A stretch of 42,500 bases of DNA, taken from positions 25,918,484-25,960,983 of the forward strand of contig NC_091550.1 in the NCBI RefSeq assembly GCF_042767895.1. Reading direction: 5' to 3'. This document shows, piece after piece, positions 21,101 through 32,100 of this stretch (position 1 is its first letter; each line of letters starts with the position of its first letter). This DNA is from Penaeus vannamei. Taxonomy: Eukaryota; Arthropoda; Malacostraca; Decapoda; Penaeidae. The position numbers were made by a program, and so were the translations under genes. A model generated the notes under the pieces. The model worked only from the letters and a program-made list of their open reading frames with translations. It searched no databases and had not been told where the DNA came from.

Positions 21101-24100
21101 TCGAAAAAAACGACAAAATCTATTGTATCACAGCCTTTGAGAGAAAAGTCGAAAAAAAAACTTTTTCGCTTTTCATTGGTAATTATGAGGATTTTAACAT
21201 TAATTCAGGTAATTGAGATGATTTTCATGATAATTCCTTCATTATATGCAATAATGATGATAATTATGATGATAATGACAATAATAATGATAATAATGAT
21301 AAAATCATAATTGTAATGATAATTTTGATAATTACTGTAATAATAGCAATAATCAACTCTATTCCAATAATTTTTGAGACTAATAATGACAATAGAAATA
21401 ATAAAAGCATCTTTATCATTGTCATTATAATTATTACTATTGTTATTATTATTTCTAAAATAATCATTATTGCCATTATTATTATAAAAATAGTTATGAT
21501 GATGAAAATAGCTATAATAATGAGCATAATAATCATTATAACTGCAATAATGATAATAATCATGATGACAATGACTATAATGATAATAATCATAAGAATA
21601 ATGGCAGTAATGATAATAATGATGATAATAATTATTATCCAGTTCATTTATCATGAAACAAAGGCCAAAAGTAATAAAACCCCAGAAGTCGAAAAAAGGG
21701 CAAAATCTAGCGTTTTACAGCCTTTTGAGAGAAACTTCGAAAAAAAACCTTTTTCGCTTTTTATTGATTACCAAAATCTAGCGTATTACAGCCTTTTGAG
21801 AGTAACGTCGAAAAAAAACCTTTTCGCTTTTTATTGGTAATTATTAGCATTTCAACATTAATTCAGGTAATTGTGATGATTTTCTTGATAATCCCTTCAT
21901 TATATGCAATAATGATGATTATGATGATAATGACAATGATAATGACAATAACAATGATACTAATGATAAAATCATAATTATAATTATATTTTGATAATTA
22001 CTGCAATAATAGCAATAATTAACTCTATTCCAATAATTTTCAGACTTATAATGACAATAGAAATAATACTATCATTATCATTGTCATTATAATTATTCCT
22101 ATTGTCATTATTATTTTTTAAATTATCATTATAAAAATAGTTATGATGATGAAAATAGCTATAATAATTAGCACAATAATCTTTATAACTGCAATAATGA
22201 TGATAATAATGATGATAATCATGATAATAATGACTATAATGATAATAATCATGAGAATAATGACAGTAATTATAATAATGATGATAATAATTATTATCCA
22301 GTCCATTTATAATGAAACAAAGGCCAAAAGTAATAAAACCCCAGAAGTCGAAAAAAGGGCAAAATCTAGCGTTTTACAGCCTTTTGAGAGAAGCTTCGAA
22401 AAAAAAACCTTTTTCGCTTTTTATTGATTACCAAAATCTAGCGTATTACGGCCTTTTGAGAGTAACGTCGAAAAAAAACCTTTTCGCTTTTTATTGGTAA
22501 TTATTAGCATTTCAACATTAATTCAGGTAATTGTGATGATTTTCTTGATAATTCCTTCATTATATGCAATAATGATGATTATGATGATAATGACAATGAT
22601 AATGACAATAACAATGATACTAATGATAAAATCATAATTATAATTTTGATAATTACTGCAATAATAGCAATAATTAACTCTATTCCAATAATTTTCAGAC
22701 TTATAATGACAATAGAAATAATGCTATCATTATCATTGTCATTATAATTATTCCTATTGTCATTATTATTTTTTAAATTATCATTATAAAAATAGTTATG
22801 ATGATGAAAATAGCTATAATAATTAGCATAATAATCTTTATAACTGCAATAATGATGATAATAATGATGATAATCATGATAATAATGACTATTTTGATAA
22901 TAATCATGAGAATAATGACAGTAATGATAATAATGATGATAATAATTATTATCCAGTCCATTTATAATGATATAAAGGCCAAAAGTAATAAAATCCCAGA
23001 AGTCGAAAAAATGGCAAAATCTAGCCTTTTGAGAGAAACGTCGAGAAAAAAACCATTTTCGCTTTTTAATTATAATAATTACGATTTCAACATTATTTCA
23101 AGTAATTATGATAATTTCATAGTAATTCCTTCATTATATGCAATAATGATGATAATTATAATGATAATGACAATGGTAATGACAATAATAATGATAATAA
23201 TGATAAAATTATAATTATAATAATTTTGATAATTACTGCAATAATAGTAATAATCAACCCCAATCCAATAATTTTCAGACTTATAATGACAATAGAAATA
23301 ATAATATCATTATCATTGTCATTATATTACTATTGTCATTATTATTTCAAAAATTATCATTATTGCTATTATCATTATAAAAATAGTTATGATAAGGAAA
23401 ATAGCTATAATAATTAGCATAATAATCATTATAACTGCATTAATAATGATAATGATAATAATCATGATGATAATGACTATAATGATAATAATCATGATGA
23501 TAATGACTATAATGATAATAATCATAAGAATAATGACAGTAATGATAACAATGATGATAATTATTATCCAGTCCATTTATAATGAAATAAAGGCCAAAAG
23601 TATAAAAATCCCAGAAGTCGAAAGAAAACGGCAAAATCTTGCCTATTACAGCCTTTTGAGAGAAACGTCGAAAAAAAAAACTCTTTCGCTTTTTATTGGT
23701 AATTATGAGGATTTTAACACTAATTCAGGTAATTGTGATGTTTTTCATGATAATTCCTTCATTATATGCAATAATGATGATAATGACAATAATAATGATA
23801 ATAATGATAAAATCATAATTATAAAGATAATTTTGATAATTACTGCAATAATAGCAATAATCAACTCTATTCCAAGAATTTTCAGACTAATAATGACAAT
23901 AGAAATAATAATATAATCGTCATTATAATTATTACTATTGTCATTATTATTTCTAAAATTACCATTATTGCTATTATCATTATAAAAATTGTTATGGTGA
24001 TGAAAATAGCTATAATAATTAGCATAATAATCATTATGACAGCAATGGTAATGATAATGATGATAATCATGATGATAATGACTATAATGATAATAATCAT

Positions 24101-24712
24101 AAGAATAATGACAGTAATGATAACAATGATGATAATAATTATTATCCAGTCCATTCATAATGAAATAAAGGCCAAAAGTAATAAAAACCCAAAGGTCGAA
24201 TAAAACGGCCTTTTGAGAGAAACGTCGAAAAAAAGCTTTTTCGCTTTTTATTGGTAATTATGAGGATTTTAACAATAATTCAGGTAATTGTGATGATTTT
24301 CATGATAATTCCTTCATAATATGCAATAATGATGATAATTATGATGATAATGACAATGATAATGACAATAAAAATGATAATAATGATAAAATAATAATCA
24401 TAATGATAACATTGATAAGTACTGCAATAATAGCAATAATCAACGCTATTCAGACTAATAATGACAACAGATAACATCATAATAACATCATTATCATTGT
24501 CATTATAATAATTACTATTATTTCTAAAATTACCATTATTGCTATTATCATTAAAAAATAGTTATGATGATGAAAATAGCTATAATAATTAGCATAATAA
24601 TCATTATAACTGCAATTATAATAATAATAATGATAATAACCATGATGATAATGACTATAATGACAATACTCATAAGAATAACTACAGTAATGATAATAAT
24701 GATTATTATTAT
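18128..24712 (-). repeat. Satellite subfamily A, long - array of about 11 units
   Basis: Reverse unit starts (CAGTCCATTTATAATG or variants) lie near 18300, 18885, 19415, 19885, 20480, 21050, 21645, 22300, 22960, 23570 and 24150, a spacing of mostly 560-660 bp. The unit at 19415 is short; those at 21645 and 22300 form a recent duplication. Many units hold an open frame of 85-95 codons from ATGGACTGGATA to TCATTATTAGTCTGA on the minus strand, explained by the ATN phase. The array ends at a junction motif at 24713. No gene is supported. Confidence 0.9.
21661..22980 (-). repeat. Recent tandem duplication, period about 659 bp
   Basis: Two adjacent A units share private features: ACAAAGGCCAAAAGTAATAA with AAAACCCCAGAAGTCG, a doubled core (TTTTTATTGATTACCAAAAT then a second CTTTTGAGAGTAACGTCG), and GTAATTATTAGCATTTCAAC. 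The first copies start near 21661 and 22320. They differ from each other at few sites, unlike neighbouring units. This is a step toward a higher-order repeat. Confidence 0.8.
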
Positions 24713-24749
24713 CCTTAGACTCGGGACGTACACAGCCGTACACTACAAT
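24713..24749 (+). other. Junction motif copy 3
   Basis: CCTTAGACTCGGGACGTAC, then ACAGCCGTACACTACAAT. Compared with copies 1 and 2, the inner repeat has GTACA instead of GTACG, a C-to-T type change at a CpG on the other strand. Left is A in reverse ending at its unit start; right is B forward. The A/motif/B order is the mirror image of copy 2, so the two probably arose by inverted duplication of one junction. Confidence 0.75.
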
Positions 24750-26820
24750 TATCATCATCAATATTATCATTAATTTCATCATTTTCATCATTATAGTAAT
24801 TATCGCCATAATTACCCTTAATATAATCATTGTAATAGTTATTATCTTAATTATTGATGTCATTTCCCTCACTATAACTATTTTTATAATGATAACAATA
24901 ATGATAATTTTAGAAATAATAACAACAATAACAATTATAATAACAATAATAGCGATATTATGATTATTTCAATGATTATTTTTATTATCATCATCGTTAT
25001 TATTGTTATTGTCATGAAAATCATTAGAATAATGTCGATTATATATATTATTGCATCAATTACGCAAATTATCATTATAATTATCATTATATCATAATTA
25101 TCTTAATTAATGTCATAATTATCAGGGATATTATGATTATTTCAATGATTATTTTTATTATCATTATCGTTATTATTATTGTTATTGTCATGAAAATCCT
25201 GAGAATATTGTCGATTATTGCTATTATTGCAGTAATTACGCAAATTATCATTATAATTATCATTATATTATAATTATCTTTATTAATGTCATAATTATCA
25301 TAATTAATGTCATTATTATTGTCATTATTAATGGGATTGTCATGAAAATCAACATAATTAGGAGAACCAATGCAGAAATCATCATAATTATCAATTAAAA
25401 ACGAAAAAGGAGGTTTGTCGACCATTCTCTGAAAAGGCTATATATCGCTAGATTTCGGCGTTTTTTTTCAACTTTTGGGATTTTTATACTTTTAGCCTTT
25501 TTTCATTATGGATGGGCTTTATAATGATTATCATCATCATTATTATCATTAATGTCATCATTATCATTATGTCATTATCGCCATAATTACCCTTAATATA
25601 ATCATTATAATAGTTATTATCTTAATTACTGATGTCATTTCCCTCATTATAACTATTTTTATAATGATAATAATAATAATGATAATTTTAGAAATAATAA
25701 CAACAATAATAACAATTATAATAACAATAATAGCGATATTATGATTATATCAATGATTATTTTTATTATCATTATCGTTATCATTATTGTTATTGTCATG
25801 AAAATCATTAGAATATTGTCGATTATTGCTATTATTGCATTAATTACACAAACTATCATTATAATTACCATTATATTATAATTATCTTAATTAATGTCAT
25901 AATTATCATAATTAATGTCATTATTAATGGGATTGTCATCAAAATCATCATAATTAGCAGAATCATTGCAGAAATCATCATAACTATCCCTTAAACTCGA
26001 AAAAGGGGGTTTGTCGACCATTCCCTCAAAAGGCTATATATCGCTACATTTCGGCGTTTTTTTTTCGACTTTTGGGATTTTTTTCATTGTGGATGGGCTT
26101 TATAATGATTATCATCATCATTATTATCATTAATGCCATCATTATAGTAATTATCGCCATAATTACCCTTAATATAATCATTACAATAGTTATTATCTTA
26201 ATTATTGATATCATTTCCCTCATTATAACTATTTTTATAATGATAATAACAATAATGATAATTTTAGAAATAATAAGAACAATAATAACAATTATAATAA
26301 CAATAATAGCGATTATTTCAATGATTATTTTTATTATCATTATCGTTTTTTTATTTTCATGAAAATCATTAGAATATTGTCGATTATTGCTATTATTGCA
26401 TTAATTACGCAAATTATCATTATAATTATCATTATATTATAATTATCTTAATGTCATAATTATCATAATTAATGTCATAATTACTGTCATTATTAATGGG
26501 ATTGTCATCAAAATCACCATAATTAGCAGAATCATTGCCGAAATCATCATAATTATCCCTTTAACTCGAAAAAGGGGGTTTGTCGATCATTCTCTCAAGA
26601 GGCTTATATATCGCTAGATTTCGGCGTTTTTTTTTTTTTTAGACTTTTGGGATTTTTATGCTTATATCCTTTTTCATTATGGATGGGCTTTATAATGATT
26701 ATCATCATTATTTTCATTAATGTCATCATTATCATCATTATAGTAATTATCGCCATAATTACCCTTAATATAATCATTATAACAGTTATTATCTTAATTA
26801 TTGATGTCATTTCCATCGTT
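24750..26820 (+). repeat. Satellite subfamily B, + orientation, about 3.5 units
   Basis: Unit starts (GATGGGCTTTATAATGATTA) lie at about 25511, 26091 and 26691, after the start at 24750. The first unit is long because about 175 bp, beginning at GATATTATGATTATTTCAAT (about 24955), is repeated from about 25130. Cores carry GGGGGTTTGTCGACCATTC and CGCTAGATTTCGGCG. The last unit stops after ATTGATGTCATTTCC near 26815, where GC-rich retrotransposon sequence begins. Confidence 0.88.
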
Positions 26821-26870
26821 ATTTCGGTTTCCGACACGTGGCGTTTGCTGCTAGTATTCGTGCCAGGACC

Positions 26871-26896
26871 ACAAATCCTTTAGCGTAAGGATTTGT
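26871..26896. other. Perfect 10-bp hairpin
   Basis: ACAAATCCTT (26871-26880), loop TAGCGT, then AAGGATTTGT (26887-26896), with no mismatch. It lies near the left boundary of the GC-rich element and may be an LTR RNA structure. No function can be assigned. Confidence 0.8.
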
Positions 26897-27604
26897 GCGA
26901 GCCGAGGAAAGAAGCGCCACGGCCAGTAGAGTTACTCCAATCGTGGGGAGGCCGCCAAGGCCGTGCCTTCCCGTAAGTCCTGCGGCCGAAGGAGAGAAAT
27001 CTCCTCTCGACACGGGCGAGGAGGTTTTGCCCTTGCCTCGCGGCCTCACCCGAGCTTCACCCCGCTTCAGCAGTGATGGTTAGCCGAGGGACAGCCCAGG
27101 AGCCACGGCCGAAGAGGCCGTGCCTAGAGCACACCCCAGAGGGCGCCAAAAACCTGCTAACTTCTCTCCCCTCCCCCTCAGTTAGCCGAGAGGCTCCGTG
27201 TTCGCCATAGCGAGGCTCCACGCCCCGTGGGAAAAATGTGGTGGGGCGAGCCGCGCTCAAGGTCGCGGGGTATTCCCCGCGCCACGAGTCGCGGCCTTGT
27301 CTCGCCGCACGATCTCGCGAGGTGTGGCCGCGCGGTGAACACGCGAGGCTGCCGATGGCGCTGGGCCCCTCGATCCTTTTCCTCTTTCAACAAACCCACT
27401 ACAAATATTACCAAGATCTTTACCCTGCATGCTGGGTCAAGCCCCGGCTCCTTTTTCTTCTACTAAAATTCATTTTCCTCCTCCTTATCCTTCTCCTATC
27501 CCCACTCTTCCTTCCCCCCTCTTCTTTACGCACTTAGTACTTAGGCGGAATCATCATTCTCCACTCAGCTGTTGACATGACTACACTTGTACTCGGTTCC
27601 TCAA

Positions 27605-27610
27605 AATAAA
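27605..27610 (+). promoter_or_regulatory. Possible polyadenylation signal in the LTR
   Basis: AATAAA lies 36 bp before the inferred LTR end at 27646. That is a suitable place for the R-region poly(A) signal of a Gypsy LTR. The hexamer is common in AT-rich DNA, so this is suggestive only. Confidence 0.4.
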
Positions 27611-27647
27611 GAGATAAAAATCCAGTCTGGTTTCTTTACCTCTACAC

Positions 27648-27660
27648 TGGTGACCCTCAG
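27648..27660 (+). promoter_or_regulatory. Primer binding site (TGGTGACCC...)
   Basis: TGGTGACCCTCAG directly follows the CTCTACAC end of the leader. TGG pairs with the CCA end of a tRNA, and TGGTGACCC is a common start of Gypsy primer binding sites. The gag start codon is 36 bp from the first base. The tRNA species is not identified. Confidence 0.7.
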
Positions 27661-27683
27661 AGTGAACCAAGTTTTTACACAAG

Positions 27684-28400
27684 ATGTCAGCAACACACAG
27701 TACGCTATCAGCCTGCTCTCTGGCCAGCCTGCCGGAATGGTTTTTTCAAGTGGAGCAGGAATTCCTCCTCAGGAATATAACCACCCAGACCACTAAATTC
27801 CGCCTGCTGGTCACTAACCTCCCGCCAGAACTCCTGACAGTCGGCGACCTCCTGCATAATCATCGGTACGCCACTTACGACGAGCTTAAAGAGGCCATTC
27901 TTAGGCAAGCAGCACCTAACCCTCTGACCGCGTTAAGCTCCTTCCTGTCGTCTGACGCCGCGGACAACCCACAGAAATCATTCACCATTTCCAGCGCCTC
28001 CTCACCTGCACCGGCACTACGCTCCCACCTGACGTCATGCGCTCCCTCTTCCTCAAGCGGCTGCCTGCTGATATCCAGCAAATCCTGCTGGTGTCAGACG
28101 CCCCATTGGAGCAACTTGCCCTGCAAGCCGACGCGATGCTCGTAGCTAGGGCACCCACATCGTCAATAGCAACAGTGTCTGTCGCAACCACCACCTCCGC
28201 CGTGACGTTGGGAGCCCTTGCAGCTCATGTCGCCACACTATCCGAGGCTGTGCAGAAGATATCCACACAGGAACGTTCTCACTCCCGGCCTCGCTTTCGC
28301 ACCCCTTCGCCACCACGCTTTGAACGGGACATCAGGCGCTCTGCAACGCCCAACCGCCATCCTCGCTTCCGCGTTCCTTCACCGCCGCGCAAAGAGTGGA
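27684..28400 (+). pseudogene. Gypsy gag, frameshifted and truncated
   Basis: The start ATG at 27684 gives MSATHSTLSACSLASLPEWF, followed by FQVEQEFLLRNITTQTTKF and LLVTNLPPELL, the usual arthropod Gypsy capsid N-terminal region. YDELKEAILRQ follows. A single-base shift between about 27960 and 28000 moves the frame to LPPDVMRSLFLKRLPADIQQ and APLEQLALQADAMLVA, the conserved capsid C-terminal part. After ALAAHVATLSEAVQKI comes an Arg/Pro/Ser-rich stretch. The expected Cys/His zinc knuckle is missing, because the sequence jumps to protease near 28400. Gag would form the particle that packages element RNA. This copy cannot make a complete product. Confidence 0.85.
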
Positions 28401-29117
28401 GGATCGCCCATCAACACTTACGGCGAGCGTTCGAGGACCCTCTCGCTGGAAGGCGAGCCCGCCCAACGATTCCAATGGATCTTCCTCGTCACCAATGTCC
28501 CACACCCCATCATCGGCGCCGATTTCTTGGCGCACTACGGTCTGACGGTTGATCTTCAAGGTATGGCCCTAATCCACCAATCCGGGGCCCACACACACGC
28601 TGCTCCGGCTCTGGTAAGTACCCTCCTAATATATACAGTGCTTCCCAGGACCTGCGCCTTCAAGAACATCCTGCGTGAGTTCCCGGCCTTGACCAAGCCG
28701 ATCAACCGGGCCACCCAACCACGGCATGAAGTCCGGCACCATATCGTGACCCACGGTCCTCCAGCCCATTCTCGCTGCCGTCCGCTCGCCCCCGACAGAT
28801 GTCGCAGTGCCAGGGCAGAGTTCGACTATATGATACAGTTGGGGATTATACGCCCTTCCAGCAGTCAATGGGCGGCCCCTCTGCATCTGGTGAAGAAGAG
28901 GGACGGTGACTGGCGCCCGTGCGGTGATTACCGTCACCTGAATACGATCACCGCCCCCGACAGATACCCTCTGCCGCGCCTGCACTCCTCCCACGAGCTG
29001 TCTGGCTGTACGGTCTTTTCCAAGATCGACCAAATCCCGATCGCTGAGGAGGACATCCCCAAGACGGCCGTCATTACACCTTTCGGCCTCTTCGAATTCC
29101 TCAGGATGCCCTTCGGT
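28401..29117 (+). pseudogene. Gypsy pol fragment: protease end and reverse transcriptase fingers
   Basis: From about 28400 the frame gives SPINTYGERSRTL and VPHPIIGADFLAHYGLTVDL (IIGADFL at 28509-28529), the C-terminal half of a retropepsin. The catalytic D-S/T-G lies in the deleted part. The RT follows: ILREFPALTKP, HHIVTHGPPAHSRCRPLAP, then LHLVKKRDGDWRPCGDYRHL and TPFGLFEFLRMPFG, ending at 29117. In the region VFSKIDQIPIAEEDIPKTAV the usual LVRAYH between KID and QIP is absent, a small in-frame deletion at 29030/29031. The YVDD catalytic block is beyond the break. The frame differs from the second gag frame. Confidence 0.88.
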
Positions 29118-32100
29118 TACATTAGCTGGAATTTGGTTAGGTTAGGTTAGGTTAGGCTCAGCTTTGATGAGGAGAGTACAAATTTCGTTTTCTTACATAA
29201 GGTTTATATTGAATCAGTTTAATGGAGGTCAGGTTACATTATCTGGAATTTGGTTAGGTTAGGTTAGGTTAGGTTAGGCTCAGCTTTGATTAGGAGAGTC
29301 CAAATTTCGTTTTCTTACATAAGGTTTATATTAAATCAGTTTAATGGAGGTTAGGTTACATTAGCTGGAATTTGGTTAGGTTAGGTTAGGTTATGCTCAG
29401 CTTTGATGAGGAGAGTCCAAATTTCGTTTTCTTACATAAGGTTTATATTAAATCAGTTTAATGGAGGTTAGGTTACATTAGCATGAATTTGGTTAGTTTA
29501 GGTTAGGTTAGGCTCAGCTTTGATGAGGAGAGTCCAAATTTCGTGTTTTTTTTTAACATAAGGTTTATATTAAACTAGTTTAATGGATGTTAGGTTACAT
29601 TTCCTGGAATTTGGTTAGGTTAGGTTAGGTTAGGCTCAGCTTTGTTGAGGAGAGGCCAAATTTCGTTTTCTTAAATAAGGTTTATATTAAATCAGTTTAA
29701 TGGAGGTTAGGTTACATTACTGGAATTTGGTTAGGTTAGGTTAGGTTAGGCTCATCTTTGATGAGGAGAGTCCAAATTTCGTTTTCTTAAATAAGGTTTA
29801 TATTAAATCAGTTTAATGGAGGTTAGGTTACATTAGCATGATTTTGGTTAGGTTAGGTTAGGCTCAGCTTTGATAAGGAGAGTTCAAATTTCGTTTTCTT
29901 ACATAAGGTTGATATTAAATCAGTTTAATGGAGGTTAGGTTACATTAGCTGGAATTTCGTTAGGTTAAGTTAGGCTCAGCTTTGGTGAGGAGAGTTCAAA
30001 TTTCGTTTTCTTACATAAGGTTTATATTAAATCAGTTTAATGGAGGTTAGGTTACATTACTGGAATTTGGTTAGGTTAGGTTAGGTTAGGCTTTGATGAG
30101 GAGAGTCCAAATTTTGTTTTCTTACATAAGGTTTATATTAAACCAGTTTAATGGAGGTTAGGTTACAGTTGCTGGAATTTGGTTTGGTTAGGTTAGGTTG
30201 GGCTCAGCTTTGATGAGTAGGCTTCAAATTTCGTTTTCTTACATAAGGTTTATATTAAATCAGTTTAATGGAGGTTAGGTTACATTAGCTGGAATTTGGT
30301 TAGTTTAGGTTAGGTTAGGTTAGGTTAAGTTAGGCTCAGCTTTGACGAGGAGAGTCCAAATTTCGTTTCCTTACATAAGGTTTATATTTAATCAGTTTAA
30401 TAGAGTTTAGGTTACATTAGCTTGAATTTGGTTAGGTTAGATTAGGTTAGGTTAAGTTAAGTTGGGCTCAGCTTTCATGAGTAGGGTCCAAATTTCGTTT
30501 TCTTACATAAGGTTTATAAGAAATTAATTTAATTGAGGATAGGTTACATTAGCTGGAATTTAGTTAGGTTAGGTTAGGTTAGGTTAGGCTCAGCTTTGAT
30601 CAGGAAAGTCCAAATTTCGTTTTCTTACATAAGGTTTATATTAAACCAGTTTAATGGAGGTTACGTTACATTTGCTGGAATTTGGTTAGGTTAGGTTAGG
30701 TTAGGTCAGGTTATGCTCAGCTTTGATGAGTAGGGTCCAAATTTCGTTTTCTTACATAAGGTTTATATTAAATCAGTTTAATGGAGGTTAGGTTACATTA
30801 GCATGAATTTGGTTAGGTTAGGGTTAGGTTAGGTTAGGCTCAGCTTTGATGAGGAGAGTCCAAATTTCGTTTTCTTACATAAGGTTTATATTAAATCAGT
30901 TTAATGGAGGTTAGGTTACATTACTGGAATTTGGTTAGGTTAGGTTAGTTTATGTTAGTTTAGGTTAGGTTAGGCTTTGATGAGGGGAGTCCAAATTTCG
31001 TTTTCTTACAAAGGTTTATATTATACCAGTTTAATGGAAGTTAGGTTACATTTGATGGAATTTTAGGCTCAGCTTTGATGAGTAGGGTCCAAATTTCGTT
31101 TTCTTACATAAGGTTTATATTAAATCAGTTTAAAGGAGGTTATTTTACATTAGCTGGAATTTGGTTAGGTTAGATTAGGTTAGGTTAAGTGATGCTCAGC
31201 TTTGATGAGGAGAGTCCAAATTTCGTTTTCTTACATAATGTTTATATCAAATCAGTTTAATGGAGGTAAGGTTAATTTGCTGGAATTTGGTTAGGTTAGA
31301 TTAGGTTAGGTTAGGTTTAGTTAGGTTCGGCTGTTATGAGGAGAGTCCAAATTTCGTTTTCTTACATAAGGTTTATATCAAAAAATTTAATGGAGGTTAG
31401 GTTACATTAGCTGGAATTTAGTTAGGTTAGGTTAGGTTATGCTCAGCTTTAATGAGGAGAGTCCAAATTTCCTTTTCTTATTTAAGGTTTATATTAAATC
31501 AGTTTCATGGAGGTTAGGTTACATTAGCTGGAATTTCGTTACGTTAGGTTAGGTTAGGTTAGGTTAGGCTCAGCTTTGATGAGGAGAGGCTAAATTTCGT
31601 TTTCTTACATAAGGTTTAAATTAAACCAGTTTAATGGAGGTTAGGTTACATTAGCTGAAATTTGGTTAGGTTAGGCTCAGCTTTGATGAGGAGAGTCCAA
31701 ATTTCGTTTTCTTGCATGAAGTTTATATTAAATCAGTTTAATGGAGGTTAGGTTACATTTCCTGGAATTTGGTGAGGTTAGGTTAGGTTATGCTCAGTTT
31801 TGATGAGGAGAGTCCAAATTTCGTTTTCTTACATAAGGTTTATATTAAATCAGTTTAATGGAGGTTAGGTTACATTAGCTGGAATTTGCTTAGTTTAGGT
31901 TAGGTTAGGTTAGGCTCAGCTTTGATAAGGAGAGTCCAAATTTGGTTTTCTTACATAAGGTTTATATTAAATCAGTTTAATGGAGGTTAGGTTACATTAG
32001 CTGGAATTTGATTAGGTTAGGTTAGGCTCAGCTTTGATGAGGAGAGTCCAAATTACGTTTTCTTACATAAGGTTTATATTAAACCAGTTTAATGGAGGTT

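Larger units (their letters stand above)
26821..27646 (+). repeat. Putative Gypsy 5' LTR/leader
   Basis: A GC-rich, noncoding stretch lies between the satellite and the primer binding site. It probably ends at ...CTCTACA (27646), the CA end expected of an LTR, followed by one base and TGG. The 5' TG end is not identified, and part of the stretch could be an unrelated repeat. It contains perfect hairpins at 26871-26896 (10-bp stem), 27104-27122 (CACGGCC-GAAGA-GGCCGTG) and 27264-27281 (CGCGGGG-TATT-CCCCGCG). Open frames on either strand here show no known domain. Confidence 0.55.
26821..29117 (+). mobile_element. Ty3/Gypsy LTR retrotransposon, 5' fragment, decayed
   Basis: This fragment of about 2.3 kb is far more GC-rich than its surroundings. 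In order it holds a putative 5' LTR/leader, a primer binding site at 27648, gag, a protease remnant and the first part of reverse transcriptase. The RT fingers are present, but the sequence ends before the catalytic YVDD block, and RNase H, integrase and the 3' LTR are absent. Frameshifts and internal deletions show that it is inactive. At 29117 it runs straight into the TTAGG satellite with only GGT/GGTTA in common. The family assignment rests on gag and RT motifs. Confidence 0.88.

Noticed and set aside
3483..26362. Dozens of 60-200-codon open frames rich in Ile/Met, Asn/Asp/Tyr/His or Leu/Ser, for example 19521-20144 (+)
   Set aside because: They follow from the ATN phase of the satellite: stops fall in only one of three frames per strand. 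They overlap each other on both strands and lack any domain or normal composition.
26819..27537. Open frames on both strands of the GC-rich leader
   Set aside because: High GC lowers stop frequency; no known domain, and the position before the primer binding site marks it as noncoding LTR/leader.
28332..29033. Minus-strand open frames opposite gag and pol
   Set aside because: They are shadows of the Gypsy genes on the plus strand.
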